Assembly (NCBI GenBank): GCA_039621445.1
Contig: CP154957.1
Span: 7,691,114 to 7,755,113, forward strand
Direction: 5' to 3'
DNA length: 64,000 nucleotides
From: Euglena gracilis
Lineage: Eukaryota; Euglenida; Euglenophyceae; Euglenales
Of the stretch, positions 30,843-41,880 are shown one piece after another (within the stretch, counting starts at the first letter, position 1; every line of letters begins with the position of its first letter). The notes beneath the pieces were generated by a model. That model was not told where the DNA came from. It worked only from the letters and a program-made list of their open reading frames with translations, and ran no database searches. The position numbers were made by a program, and so were the translations under genes.

Positions 30843-30934
30843 GGCGCCTGTCTTCAAAATCGTTTTATTGTAACGGCGCCGGTCTCGAAAATCGTTTCCT
30901 TGTAACGGCGCCCCTGCTAAAATCCGTTAATGTG
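30843..30934 (+). repeat. Left array flanking the recombinase-like ORF
   Basis: Two units of GGCGCCTGTCTTCAAAATCG / TTTTATTGTAAC type, then GGCGCCCCTGCTAAAATCCG and TTAATGTGG. Confidence 0.82.
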
Positions 30935-31004
30935 GAAATGAGTGATGTGATGAAATTGGTCCGGTGAAACGTGAGATTTGGATTCTTTATTTTTTTCATA
31001 GATT

Positions 31005-31960
31005 CTTCTTGATGGCCAAGCGGCAAAACCTCGTGTGGGAGGCCAGTCTGAAAGCCCCTCCATCCCTGGAGTTTTCGTTGCTGAGATGCGAAAAGCTGCT
31101 GCTGAGGTGAAAAACGATCCCGAGGACCCTGTTAACGGCCCACTTTTCACGTCTCCGCCCAAAAAAAAACGCCTGGTTCTCAGAACGTGCAGCGAGCTAG
31201 TTCGGCTCATTTTTTTTCTTCGTTGATCTTTGCGATCAACTGGGTGGAATACTCATCCATTGATGAGTTTTTGCGTGCATGGGGACGTCGCTGCATTCAG
31301 GCAGTTTTTTTTTGTTTGATGAGCAGGAAGCCATTGATACTTGCAACAAACAACGTGAGGAACAGAATGTGTCAGTGCGAGAGACGTCGGCCGATTCTTG
31401 GCGAAATTATGCAAACGCCTTGATGCGAGTGTACAACGAAAGGGTCCCGGATGGTGCCCTTGTGGCCTCAGCAGCCCGGCAATTTCCTTTGCTGAATGAA
31501 ATCATCCCACCCGCTTTGAAGCGAGAACGCGCACAGAAGGCCATCATAGCTGCTCAAAAACAGGACTCTGGGATTTTGCCAGAGGCTGAATTGTTTTCAT
31601 TGTCGACACAATTCAATCCCAAGAACCTGTTGGAAAACCAGCGCTGGAACCTCCTCGTTTTTGCGTTTCGAACTGGGTTGCTTGCGGAGGTGTTTGCCAG
31701 TTGACAGAAAAATCCCTGGAACTGACGATAAACTCTGATGGCCAAAAACAATTGTACTTCGTGGTGGGGTCAATGAAAAATATGCTGGCGAAGATGGGAC
31801 AGGTTGCCCATCTCTTCAAGCAAGTTGCGGTTCAATCTGGCGATGCTCTGGGACGGACGCCAGTCTCCACACACACTGCGCGTTGTAATCTGTTCCACCA
31901 GTTTACCAGCTGCCTGTCTCCCAACTACAAAGAAACGGGCGCCTGTCTTGAAAATCGTTT
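31005..31960 (+). pseudogene. Frameshifted tyrosine-recombinase-like ORF (Crypton/DIRS-type)
   Basis: Plus-strand coding relic in at least three joined frames. Part 1 (31005-31226) encodes GVFVAEMRKAAAEVKNDP and PPKKKRLV, a basic nuclear-signal-like motif. Part 2, after a shift in a run of T, encodes DSWRNYANALMRVYNERV, like the helical DNA-grip domain of integrases, and LPEAELFSLSTQFNPKN. Part 3, after a shift at about 31700, joins FAFRTGLLAEVFAS to LTEKSLELTINSDGQ and FVVGSMKN. The (F/Y)-x-T-G-L-x-x-(E)-x-x-x-L-T-x-x-(D/S) pattern matches the first Arg-box region of tyrosine recombinases, although the catalytic Arg is Leu here (GLL instead of GLR). No H-x-x-R or Tyr region follows, so it is truncated. 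Flanked on both sides by related repeat arrays. Confidence 0.42.
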
Positions 31961-32089
31961 TATTGTAACGGCACCTGTCTTGAAAATAGTTTCATTGTGA
32001 CGGTGCTTGTCTTGAAAATCGTTTCATTGTAACGGCGCCCCTGCTAAAATTCGTTAATGTTAGTCGATTTTCAAGACAGGTGTCGGGCC
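31937..32089 (+). repeat. Right array flanking the recombinase-like ORF
   Basis: Three direct units of GGCGCCTGTCTTGAAAATCG / TTTCATTGTAAC type, GGCGCCCCTGCTAAAATTCG, then one inverted unit (CGATTTTCAAGACAGGTG). Same unit and same order as 30843-30934. Confidence 0.85.
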
Positions 32090-32116
32090 CTGGAAATTGG
32101 TTTTAAAGCACAATCC

Positions 32117-32213
32117 TTGAAGAACAAAATTGTTTTTATGGACACAAATGTGCGCACAAACAAAAATATGTTTGCGCGCATTTGCGTGCATAAACACAAT
32201 TTTTGTTCTTCAA
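32117..32213. repeat. Hairpin with ~43-bp arms
   Basis: TTGAAGAACAAAATTG (from 32117) pairs with CAATTTTTGTTCTTCAA (to 32213). The arms contain GCGCAAA and ACACAAATG words. A related single arm lies at 30225-30298. Confidence 0.75.
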
Positions 32214-32219
32214 TGGTTG

Positions 32220-32890
32220 GGCTTCTTCGCCGGGTTCTTTGCCACAAAACTGGTTGGTTGTGTGGGTCCCGGGCATAAATCGGGGGGTGACGTCCATCCC
32301 TTTCGTTCCCTGCTTCCTCTGCTTTTCTTCCCTACTTCACCCTATCTCTTCCTCCCTGTGCATCCCTTGCCAAACACCCTGCACTCACCTTCCTTACCCT
32401 GCGTCCTTCCCACCGGCTCGGTCACACCACATCCACACACACCCCGGCACACCCTTCCCGCGCTTTGTCAAACTCCCCAAACACACCACACCAAGGTGCC
32501 TGCAAGAGAAGAAGTCCGGCAAACACCCAGGACGCACACCGCTGGCAGCTCGGGCTCACCCGGGGAAACCGCTGAAAGGAGCAAGAAGAGCAGTAAAGGT
32601 CCCATTCCTGTGCCGCCTTTTTTGCATTTTTTTTTTCACTCCGGGAGGGGGGAGGTCCCGGGGGTTTCCACGTGCGGAGCCCATTTCTGGACCATCCCAA
32701 AAACACCATTTTTCGCCAAAGCAAAGGGGTCACATCGCCAAAAACGGAAAAAAAAATTTGGTCTTTTTTCCCCCCTCGCTTGTCAGCGTGTTTTCAAACC
32801 CCCCGGAGCCACACAGTCAAAATAACAATTTTGTGGATTTGCACATATGCGCAAACCAACATGAAAAAGCTTAGGTGCGAATCCGGCCGC
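32220..32890. other. No firm gene
   Basis: C- and T-rich DNA open in two plus-strand frames (32130-32825 and 32203-32874). One short block, REEVRQTPRTHTAGSSG and AERSKKSS, looks like a disordered linker, but it has only weak splice sites and no domain. Confidence 0.35.
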
Positions 32891-32896
32891 CTAAGA

Positions 32897-33150
32897 TATG
32901 TCCATCCATCCATCCATCCATCCATCCACACATACATACATATATACAGATTTCTATATATATATATATGTATGTATATTTATATGCAGATATCGATATC
33001 GATATAGATATAGATATAGACATAGATATAGACATATATATAGATATGGATATAGATATAGATATAGACATAGACATAGATATGGATATAGATATAGATA
33101 TAGATATGGAAATAGATATAGTAGATATAGATGTTCATATATATACATAC
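32897..33150. repeat. (CATC)n and (GATATA)n microsatellites
   Basis: CATC units at 32900-32930, TA-rich DNA, then about 145 bases of GATATA/GACATA units (32991-33136). Confidence 0.92.
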
Positions 33151-33179
33151 ATACTCACACACACACACTTGGCAGATAT

Positions 33180-33845
33180 AAACCAAACAGGGCGTTTAGT
33201 TATGGCTGCCATGTAAACACTTTTTTAATAAGTAAATGTTGGCAGGACTGCACAGGAAGGCCTGGCGGGTTATCTATCTCCGCCAGGATTCAATTTACCA
33301 ACCTCAGGGGTGGGACATGGGAGGAACACCCCAGGGAGGGGGTCGGGTTTGGGCCCCGGTGCTGCCGACCAAGCCAGCTTTCCCGTGAAAATGGCCAGGT
33401 TCGGACCGGCACCTTCTTCGGGGTGAAGCACTTAGAGGCTGCAAAGCTTGGGCTGGCTGGAAAACAGCTGCTGGCTGACCCCCATCCCCCAGGGGTGCAA
33501 ATGGAATTGGAAGTGGAACTAGGACGGACGTGAGGTCATTTTGGTTGCAGGAAAATTGAATCTGTGAGCCAAGTCAACGTTTGAACTCCACAACCAAAAT
33601 CTGAGCGAGACAGTCCATTTTTTTGTCGAATATTACAGCATACCGGAACCTCCCCCATCCTGCCTTCTCAGGAACGAAATCCGTCGATGAGGGGGCTGGC
33701 TGGCTGCCCCCCCCCCCCCGGGATAGGGGTCCCCTCCAGCTTAAGCGACGCCCTCCCCTGCCTTCGGATGGCCAATCAGACCGGATCCTTCCAACCCCCA
33801 GAGGTCAACAGCAGGGGGTGTAACCCCCCCCCCCCCGCCCAACCC
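33180..33845. other. Gene-poor stretch before the PAS exon
   Basis: GC-rich single-copy DNA with open frames on both strands and no motif. A poly-C tract at 33710 and C/G palindromes suggest decayed transposons. Confidence 0.4.
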
Positions 33846-33853
33846 TAGTCCAC

Positions 33854-33945
33854 CTTTGGGGACTCTCTCTGGCCCCGCTCCACGTACCGACGCAGGAACC
33901 CATCATGGGCGGAGGCGAACGGCTCTGCCATCAGACGCAGGGGGG
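33854..33945 (-). CDS. PAS domain 2, second half (beside copy B only)
   Basis: The minus strand encodes RLMAEPFASAHDGFLRRY and VERGQRESPK, ending at donor CCCCAAAG|GTGGAC. MAEPFASAHDGFLRRY matches the (M)PEP(F/Y)...HDG(F/Y)(L)RRY stretch that follows the N-V-(K/R)-(I/V)-L motif in PAS domains. It therefore completes the half-domain encoded at 36295-36405, 2.4 kb upstream on the same strand, just as 12571-12746 completes 13827-13916. The acceptor is not certain: CCGCCGCAG|TGG is in frame but leaves about 14 extra residues; GATGGCAG|AGCC is closer. No equivalent exists left of copy A. Confidence 0.68.
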
Positions 33946-33999
33946 CCGGACGGCAGCTCCGCCTGGACCACCACTGCGGCGGAAAAGCCCGCGGGATGG

Positions 34000-34400
34000 G
34001 GCGCGGACCTGGACAGTTTTTCTTTGCCGACCCCCGGGGGGAGAGGTTCAATTCCATTCTTCAAAAAACCAGTCAGTCACTTTCTGTTCTTCGGAAAACC
34101 AGTCAGTTACTTGAAAACCGGTCAGTTACCGGGTCGGCCACTCTGGAATCCAAGGGAAATTAACCACAAATCAGTTAAATAGAGAATTTGCTGCGCAGTT
34201 CCCCCCTGGAAAGCACTGCAAAACACCGCAAAAACTAAAAAACGCATATTTCCCCTTTCGCTGGTTTCTGCCACCCCACCTAACTGCCTGCACCACCACG
34301 CTTCTTTTTAAGACCCCGGAGGGGAGGGGGTCTCCCCACCTGGGGTCCATCCCCTTGTCTAACGACCCCCCCCCTCGGTCGGAGATGGACATTAGTGGTC
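34000..34400. repeat. Fragments of family 3 and family 2 elements
   Basis: AAACCAGTCAGTCACTTTC words (34070-34130) come from family 3. GCTTCTTTTTAAGACC (34302-34317) is a family 2 left end. Neither has a partner end or target duplication. Confidence 0.55.
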
Positions 34401-34434
34401 ATTGGACAAAAAGGGGGGAGGTATGGGTTTCAGC

Positions 34435-34748
34435 CATACCATTGCTTAGCGATCCGTCACTTTTCACTCTGTAAAAACCAGTCAATCACTTTTTCCGGAA
34501 AACCCAGTCAGTCACTTTACCCCCCCCCCCCCCGGGGGGGGATCGGCCACTCTTCAGGAGGCAATGAAAGTTTGCCAAAAAGTCTCAAAAATCCAAAAAA
34601 ATTTCCGGCGCCTTCGGCGTCAGGCCCGCCACTTTTTCATTTTCGGGCCTACCCCACCACAAGAGACCCCCGGGGTCTCTTGGCCCAAAAACCAGTCAGC
34701 CACCCCCCCCCCCCGGGGGGGGGAGGACAGCTGTTAAGCAACGGCATG
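34435..34748. mobile_element. hAT-type MITE, family 3, 314 bp, at left edge of copy B
   Basis: Ends CATACCATTGCTTAGCG and TGTTAAGCAACGGCATG. Perfect target duplication GTTTCAGC at 34427-34434 and 34749-34756. The sequence shared with copy A starts inside this element (about 34640). Confidence 0.93.
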
Positions 34749-34888
34749 GTTTCAGCGCAATGTGCCAAAAACTTTCTGTGAAATGCCTTCAGACGGCCCC
34801 AATTTTTGCCCCCCCCAACCAGCGGCACATGGGGATGTATGAACACTTTTCTTATTTATTTGCTATTTATTTATTTTTTTGCTATTTT

Positions 34889-35212
34889 TTTTGGCCATTT
34901 TGACCATTTTTACCACTTTTAAGCATTTTTACCCACTTTGGGCCATTTTTTTGCCCTTTTTTTTGCCAACAGAAATCCAAAATAGCCAAAAAGCCAAAAA
35001 TGGTCAATAGTGGCAAAAAATGGACAAGAGTGGACAAAAACTGACCAAAAGTGGCCAAAATTACCAAAAGCGACCAAAAAAAATGGCCCAAAGTGGCCCA
35101 AAGTGGGCCAAAAAAAGGGGTGGCCAATTTTTTTGACCAAATTTTGGCCAACTTTGACAAATTTCCGCCTTTTGTTGCAATCTTGCTACTGGCCTTTTCA
35201 GCGGCCACAGAG
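34889..35212. repeat. TGGCCAAAA satellite (copy B)
   Basis: Same loose inverted array as 1528-1862, with different run lengths. Confidence 0.8.
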
Positions 35213-36294
35213 GGGGAACAAAAAGTAAACCCCCCTAAATAATACCCCCCGGGACATTATTTTTTCACCCGAAGTCCAGGCCGAGGGGGGTATCATTTGG
35301 GGGGGGGGTAATAGCACCCCAAAATTTTCAAAATTTTCCGAAGTCCCGTAGGAGCCGAAATAGTGCCAAAACCCCCCTTTGGGGTCATTTTTTGCACTTT
35401 TTTAAAAAAATGAAATTTAGCATTTTTGGGAGGTCAGATGATCCAGAAAAATCGATTTCTGGATTTCGGAATTTCGTAATTTGTTGTCAGAGATTGTGAT
35501 TTTTACCTACATTTTCAGGTCAAAATCCGGGCCTTTGGCCCGAAACTTGGGGGGGGGTATTAACCCGGTCACCAAAGTCAGACCCAAGGGGGTATTATTT
35601 GGGGGTATTATTAGGGGGAGGGGTGTTATTTGAGGGGAGACATTATTTGGGGGGAGGGTTTACCCTTGGGCGAAAATCGCGGGAGGGGGTCACAACTGCC
35701 ACCTGGGGCAAAGGAAAATCAATTATGAAAATAAACGATGACCTTCCTGACTCATGAGAGCGCATTTTTGAGCATTTGAAAAACTAATTTCATCAAAAAT
35801 TCTTGGATTGGATATGAATCCCACGGATTGGATATCGATATGGATCCCATGTAGGATCCGTATCGATGACAAAAACCACCCAAAAAACTTCATTTTATGG
35901 CACTTTTCGGCATCCCTGTCCCCCATCACTTGCATGGAAGAGGAGTGACAAATTGACTGACACAAGGGAAAGGGATAACTGACCCCCCCCCCCCCCAAAG
36001 CGGGTATCCCAACATCGTCTTGCAAGAAGAGGAAACCCAAAAAGTGGGCTCAGCCACACCAACTTTCTGGTCCTCTTGTTTCAAAAAAAAAAACAACTCT
36101 TTTTGCTGCTAAAAAATAAATAAAAATAAAAATAAAAATGAATGCAAATAAAGAAAAATGAAAATAAATAAAATAAAATTCAAATGTTCTCGACATCAAC
36201 CCAAGAACAACCAGAAAACAAAAACAAAACAAAACCATGGGGAGAGAAAATTCGAATGATAGAAGGGGTAAGTGGAACTCAGTTCAGCTCTCCT

Positions 36295-36405
36295 GGGCAA
36301 TATCTTGACGTTGCTCCCCACCAGCTCTGCCCTCTTCCAGCGGAAGAGGTGGGTGGTGGCCTGGTTGCAGTACAGCACGACGCCTCGGGCGTTGATGGCC
36401 ACCAT
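36295..36405 (-). CDS. PAS domain 2, first half (copy B)
   Basis: Same coding block as 2911-3030, without any base change that I can see, although the flanking intron DNA has several (for example GGGTCAGCGG against GGGTAAGTGG). Here the downstream exon (33854-33945) is present, so this copy can encode a whole PAS 2 domain. Confidence 0.74.
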
Positions 36406-36713
36406 TGGGGGGACAGGATGGGGGGGGGTGCACAGTGATACCGACTTGATTTAAAACCCAGCTTTTTTTGTAAAACACAAACCACAAAAAGGAAGTGGTC
36501 ACCTGACAAGTCAGGAACAGCACTCATTTCAAGATGTCGTTTCCTGCTTATAAAAGCACATACTGTGCATGTGACACATTCTTCTTGTTGGAATCCACCG
36601 GGAAATCCAGAACCTTTTGTTCAAGTTTTCTGGCAACACAGCTCAATGTGAGCAGTAAGGTGAAAGCCCAGCTTCCCAGGGGAAGGGGGAATCAAAAATT
36701 ACTATCTATCTAT

Positions 36714-36749
<36 letters not shown>

Positions 36750-37327
36750 CACACACACACACACACACAGGCGCCAACAAAAAAATTATGCACAATAACA
36801 GTAGATTAAAAAAAAACAAGGAAAAAGCACTGCTCTGACCCGGGAATTGATTAAAACCCCACTTAAACGACCGGCCGCTGGGAAAAAGTGCTGGATGGGG
36901 AAAAAAGCTGGCTGAACCTCCATCTGGGAGGCGGGGTCGCAATTTTCAAAAAATTGGCAAAAACAGCAAAAAAAATCCCCTCAAAATTACCATTTTTAGT
37001 CATTTTTAAAGGGTTTCCACACTCCGCGCTGATGATTTTGAAACCCTGTGCATATGGAAGCAGGCCACATATGTTCCCCTCTTCTTCTGGGTCTGTTTGT
37101 GTGCTAAGGGGGAAGGGAGGTTAATTCTGGTTCAGGAAACAACGGGGAAAAATTGAACGAGACAAAATTGGTTCCTGCAAAATTGATAATTACAAAGATG
37201 GGCCAAATCCTTCAAATGACCAGAAAATATTTTGGCGGTTTTCTTGAAAAAAGAACGCAGTGAAAATTTTGGACACTGAAAACAAAAGCAGAATCTCCAG
37301 AATAAAAAAAACTCGTTTGGTCCCGGT

Positions 37328-37646
37328 CAGGCTGTTTTTTACCAACACCGGGGGGGGGAGGGGGGGTCCGGAGTGCCTTGGGGCGCCTGCCCAGGCAGGC
37401 ACTGCCCCCCCCCCCCTGGGGGGGGTCAGAATTCGGCCTGTGCCCGGGCACATTCCTTTGAAAATAGGCCATTTTTGGCTCCCCAGCGCCTTCGGCGCCG
37501 GGGTTGTGCTAGGGCACTTTTGGCCGTGTGCCCTACCCCCCCCCCCCCCCCGGGGGGGGCGGATTTGGAGGGCCTTGGAGTGCCTGCCCAGGCAGGCACC
37601 CCCCCCCCCCCGGGGTGGGGTCGGCACCCGACTAAAATACAGCCTG
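37328..37646. mobile_element. Family 1 MITE (copy B)
   Basis: Same insertion as 3943-4247. Target duplication GTCCCGGT at 37320-37327 and 37647-37654. Its C and G runs are longer. Confidence 0.9.
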
Positions 37647-37774
37647 GTCCCGGTTCTATCAACGTAAGGTCGTTGACAAGCATAATAATGCTACTAATAT
37701 GATGATGATGATAACAACGAGAAGACCATACAGTATTTTTGCAAAAGCAAAAACTATAATACAGCCTCGGCAGG

Positions 37775-38092
37775 CAGGGCGGTCCTTAAGCAAATAAAAA
37801 AAAAAACTCCGCTGTCCCAGCACACTCAGTGAAAAATATACAGGAAAATGGGCAAGAAATTTTGGCATTTCTCAGCGAGAACAGGTCGACATCAGGAAAA
37901 AAATTGATTCCTGGCACCCTTGGACCATCGCCCATCCAAACAAATCATCAAAAACTGTGTTTTTCGACCGTTTAATTTTTGCCCCCGTTCAAGTCCCAGT
38001 CTGGCCCTTAGCCGGCCCTTTAGCCGAAAGGGGGGGCGGTCCTTAAGGAAATAAAAAAAAAAAAACTTTCCTGTCCCTTAAGGACCGCCCTG
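37775..38092. mobile_element. Family 4 MITE (copy B)
   Basis: Same insertion as 4376-4693. Target duplication TCGGCAGG at 37767-37774 and 38093-38100. Confidence 0.88.
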
Positions 38093-38892
38093 TCGGCAGG
38101 TGAACCAAATTCTGAAGGAAACGTCTTGGTGGGCTAAGGGAAATGGCAACAGTAAAGCCATAGGAACGCCCCATGTGCCCTTAAATAAATTTTCCCATAA
38201 CTCTCTACCTGGACCAAGATATGCCATTTTTCGACCCATTTTGGGCTCAAGAAAATCGGGGAATGCAAGATATCTCCAAAATGAAGCAAAAATGCTTTCT
38301 ACAGGACCACATGATATCGCACATGTCATTTGTCCCGTCCAGGATAAAAGTAATAAGTCTAAGCCTCTTGGCGACCTGCAGGGATGGTAACTACCCCCTC
38401 TCACATGGCCCTGGAAACTTTGACTTCACTCAAACCAAGGATTCAGCACCCTGTTCGGGTTATTCTTCTTTATTATCGCCTTGCTTGTTTTTCTTGTTCT
38501 TGTTCTTGCTCTTGTTGTTTGGCCAAAAACTTGCGGTAAAACCCCCCAAAAGTACCAAAAATGGCCATTTTTGGCCAAATTTAAAAAAAAACAACTTTTT
38601 TTGCCGCTTTGTGCCAAAATTCTTTCAGCCCAGCCCGGCTTTGTTGAGCTGCGAAATTTCTGTTCGACCCCCCCCCGGGGGGCTACCACAGCTCGGCTGG
38701 GAGCTGCTGTCTTGAAAAAAAGGTGCTTGCTGGTTGGACCCCCCCGGGGGTTAGGGTGGGGTCGCTGAGTCCTTATCCCTTTAAGGTAAGAGCGAAGCTT
38801 ACCCCTGGGGAAAACGGGGGGTCGAACCCCCCCTGGGTAGACCGTGAAAACCGCGGATTATCACCATGACCCCGGCCCCGTTCCCGGAATTT

Positions 38893-39145
38893 CTTTTTCA
38901 GTCGCGAGCGACTGAACCCCCCCTTCCAACTCTGCCATTTCGCCAGGGTCCAAAAATCGGTCAAAAATCGATTTTTCGAAACTATTTCGAGAAAACGAAC
39001 ATTATTTCTGGAAATGTCTGTCTGACAAAATGTACCCCCGGAGGCCCTCCATCGCCCCCCCCCCCCATTCGCCGTTTTGGCTGCCGACACGCCTGGCCCG
39101 TATTCCGGCGCGCTTTTGCGGCCCAAAACGGCCATTTTGGGGTGT
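38893..39145 (+). repeat. Single unit of the 252-bp tandem repeat
   Basis: Copy B has one unit where copy A has two (5498-6004). Confidence 0.8.
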
Positions 39146-40135
39146 TTTTTTGGGGGCCGTTTTTGGGCCAAAAAATCGGGGTTTCCAAAATATCTCGACA
39201 ATGAAGCAAAATCAAAGAAAGTTTCCGGAGAGCAATAACGAAGCGCTTGGAATGCCCTATCCAACTGTGGTTTATTTTCCCCCCAACTCTTCGTGTAGCC
39301 CAAGTTACAGCCATTTTTCGGCCAAATTTGGCCCATTTCAGGGGCCATTTTGGGCTGTTTTTGGGGTCGAAAAATCGATGTTTCCAAAATGTCCCGGAAA
39401 TGAAGCAAAATAAAAGGAAATGCCCGGAGACCTACTTTGAAGCCCTTATAATGCCCTATCTAACGGTATTTTGTTTCCCGCAACTCCCCGCCTAGCCCGA
39501 AATATGGCCGATTTACGGCCCAAAACAGCGAGGCAGGCTTGTGCCTTGGCCGTTTTCGTCCCCCTTTTTTGGGTCAAAAAATCAATTTTTCTGAAATTTC
39601 TCAAAAATGGTGGGGAATCAAAGGAAATGTCCGGAGACCTAATTTGAAGCCCTTACAATGCCCTGTCTAAGCGTATTTTGATTTCCCCACAACTCCTCGC
39701 CTAGCCCGAGCTACGGCCATTTTTCGGTCGTTTCGGCCATTTTTGGGTCAAAAAAGTCGAAAAAAAGCGAAATTTTTTTTGCCCAAAACGATGTTTTTTA
39801 GCCTCCCAGACCCGGAAAACCTGTTTTCGAGCCCCGTTTTTCGACCCGCCAAAAACAGGTCAAAAAAGTCAAAAAAAAAGCGAAAATTTTGCCCAAAATT
39901 GCCCACAACCATGTGTTTTGGCCTCCCGGACCTGGAAAAACTGTTTTTTCCACGTCTCAAGCATATGCTACAGGATGGCTCCACTGCACACGCAAAGAGC
40001 TCAGCACTACACAAAACCTGGTCCAGCTTAAGAAATTTCCTGGGCGTAAGAAATTCCCTGCTGGTGAAAACGGCTGCCAAATAAAAATAATAATTAATGA
40101 AAAATCTCAATAATACCGGTATACAAACCCAGCAC

Positions 40136-40294
40136 CCTGGTCGACTCCTTCATTGCGTCCAGGGGGTGGAAGGCGGACAAGTCGATGTGGGGGCTGGCAC
40201 TCAGCTTGGTCTGTACCAGGGTCACAGCCTCCGGCTGGTGGTGGAAGTCCAGCGTGCCGAAGAACAGCCGGTTCGCACCGTCCCTCGCACCCCA
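40136..40294 (-). CDS. Candidate phase-0 exon (copy B)
   Basis: Counterpart of 7012-7170, again 159 bp with the same acceptor and donor. The only coding change is CACGTC to CACATC on the minus strand (Val to Ile). Confidence 0.55.
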
Positions 40295-41880
40295 CTGTGC
40301 TCGGGCCTCGTTTGAAAACCCCAGAAAGGCCCCACCCACCCAGCCCGATGCTGGACCCACTGGGGTGGTGTAGGTGGGGAGTTATCCTCCCCCGTATTTT
40401 TCCGACTTGGCATCTGGTGGGGGGGCTGATTACTGGAAATGAGGGGGCTCTTACACACTGGGATATTCATGGGCATTGGGGCATCAAAGGAATCGGTGTT
40501 ATTCCAATGACTGACAGGCAAGGGTGCTGGAGGCCATACCACACTGTGGGTGAAAGTGGGAAATGGACAGGTCTCGATATAAGGGCAGGTGGGGGGGGGG
40601 GTCGGACCCCCTCCAGTCCAGGGGGGGGGGGCGCCCTCCACCTAAACAGTGGCGCGGTCCGGGTGAAAGATTTTCGGCCCGGCGCAAAACGCCAGGCTGA
40701 AAAAATTCCCTCCAAAGTGGCCAAAAGTGCCAGAAGGAAAAAATTTGACCTTTTTTGGGGGATCCCAGGTCCCCCTCTGGGGTCGGTCCGGAACCCCCTT
40801 GGCAGGTGGGGGGAGGTTCCGGACCTCTCGGTCCAGGAGGGGGGGGGCACCCCCACCTGAACCCCGCACGTCCTCCTCATATCAAAGCCTGGTAATGGGC
40901 CTTGCATGTGCTTTCCCTGATGCCGAAGGTGGTAAGGGATAATATTTTCCTTAAATAATAAGAGAAGAATAAATAAAGAGATGCAGAGCATCCCTTTTCC
41001 AAAGCCAAAAAAAAATCCAAGTCAGCGCCTCCCATCCTACAAATTAAATTGATTTGGAGATCCTTCAGTAACAAATACCATTTCTGATACATCTGTGGTA
41101 CAGTGGTATGGCTGAGGGTGTCAACGCGGTCGTCAACTGACTTCAAAGCAACTACAGGTGAGTGGAGGGGGACAAAGAAGAAAACACCCGCCCTACATCC
41201 CCCGGTCCAAGACAGGGCAATTACCGGGGGGGGGGGAATTGAAGCTAGATAAAATTAGACCCGACAAAATTGAAAGCCGAAAAAATTGGTGCCAAACCTG
41301 AAAACGGCCCGGAAAAAATTGGCAGGTTTTGTGTGCAAGATGACTGGAAAAAGGGTGATTTTCAAAATTTTGAGGCAGGATTTTCAAAAAAGGCCCGGAA
41401 AAATTTGGCAGGATTTCTGTACGCCAATTTTTTCCCAATCAATTTTTTCGGCATCCAATTTTTTTCCCCCCCGGTATAGCCTTGCCAAAAGCACTGTACT
41501 TTAATGAAAATGTCAGGTATCGTCCCGAAGACTTGCTGTTGGTATGGGCATGTGTCAACGACACACTGCGCCTTGGAAGGAAGGGGAGAGGAAAATGCCA
41601 CCCTCCTGGTTTTCGTGAAAAGGCTATGTGAAGACTTTGAAACATATAAAACCAGCCCAGGAACAGGAGCAGCCGGAAATAGGAAATAGCGGGGGGGGGG
41701 GTAGGTGTAGTGGATAGGCATCACTTTGGCAACTTCTTAGCAACCCCGGCTATTTTCATTTTGCGGATATGTGCATGTTTTCAGGTTTTGCACTTTAAAG
41801 AAGAAAATGACCATGGTTCAGGTTGAAGGTGTTTGGTTGTAAAAAAAAGCTATTTTTGGATGGGAAAAAAACAAAGCGCA

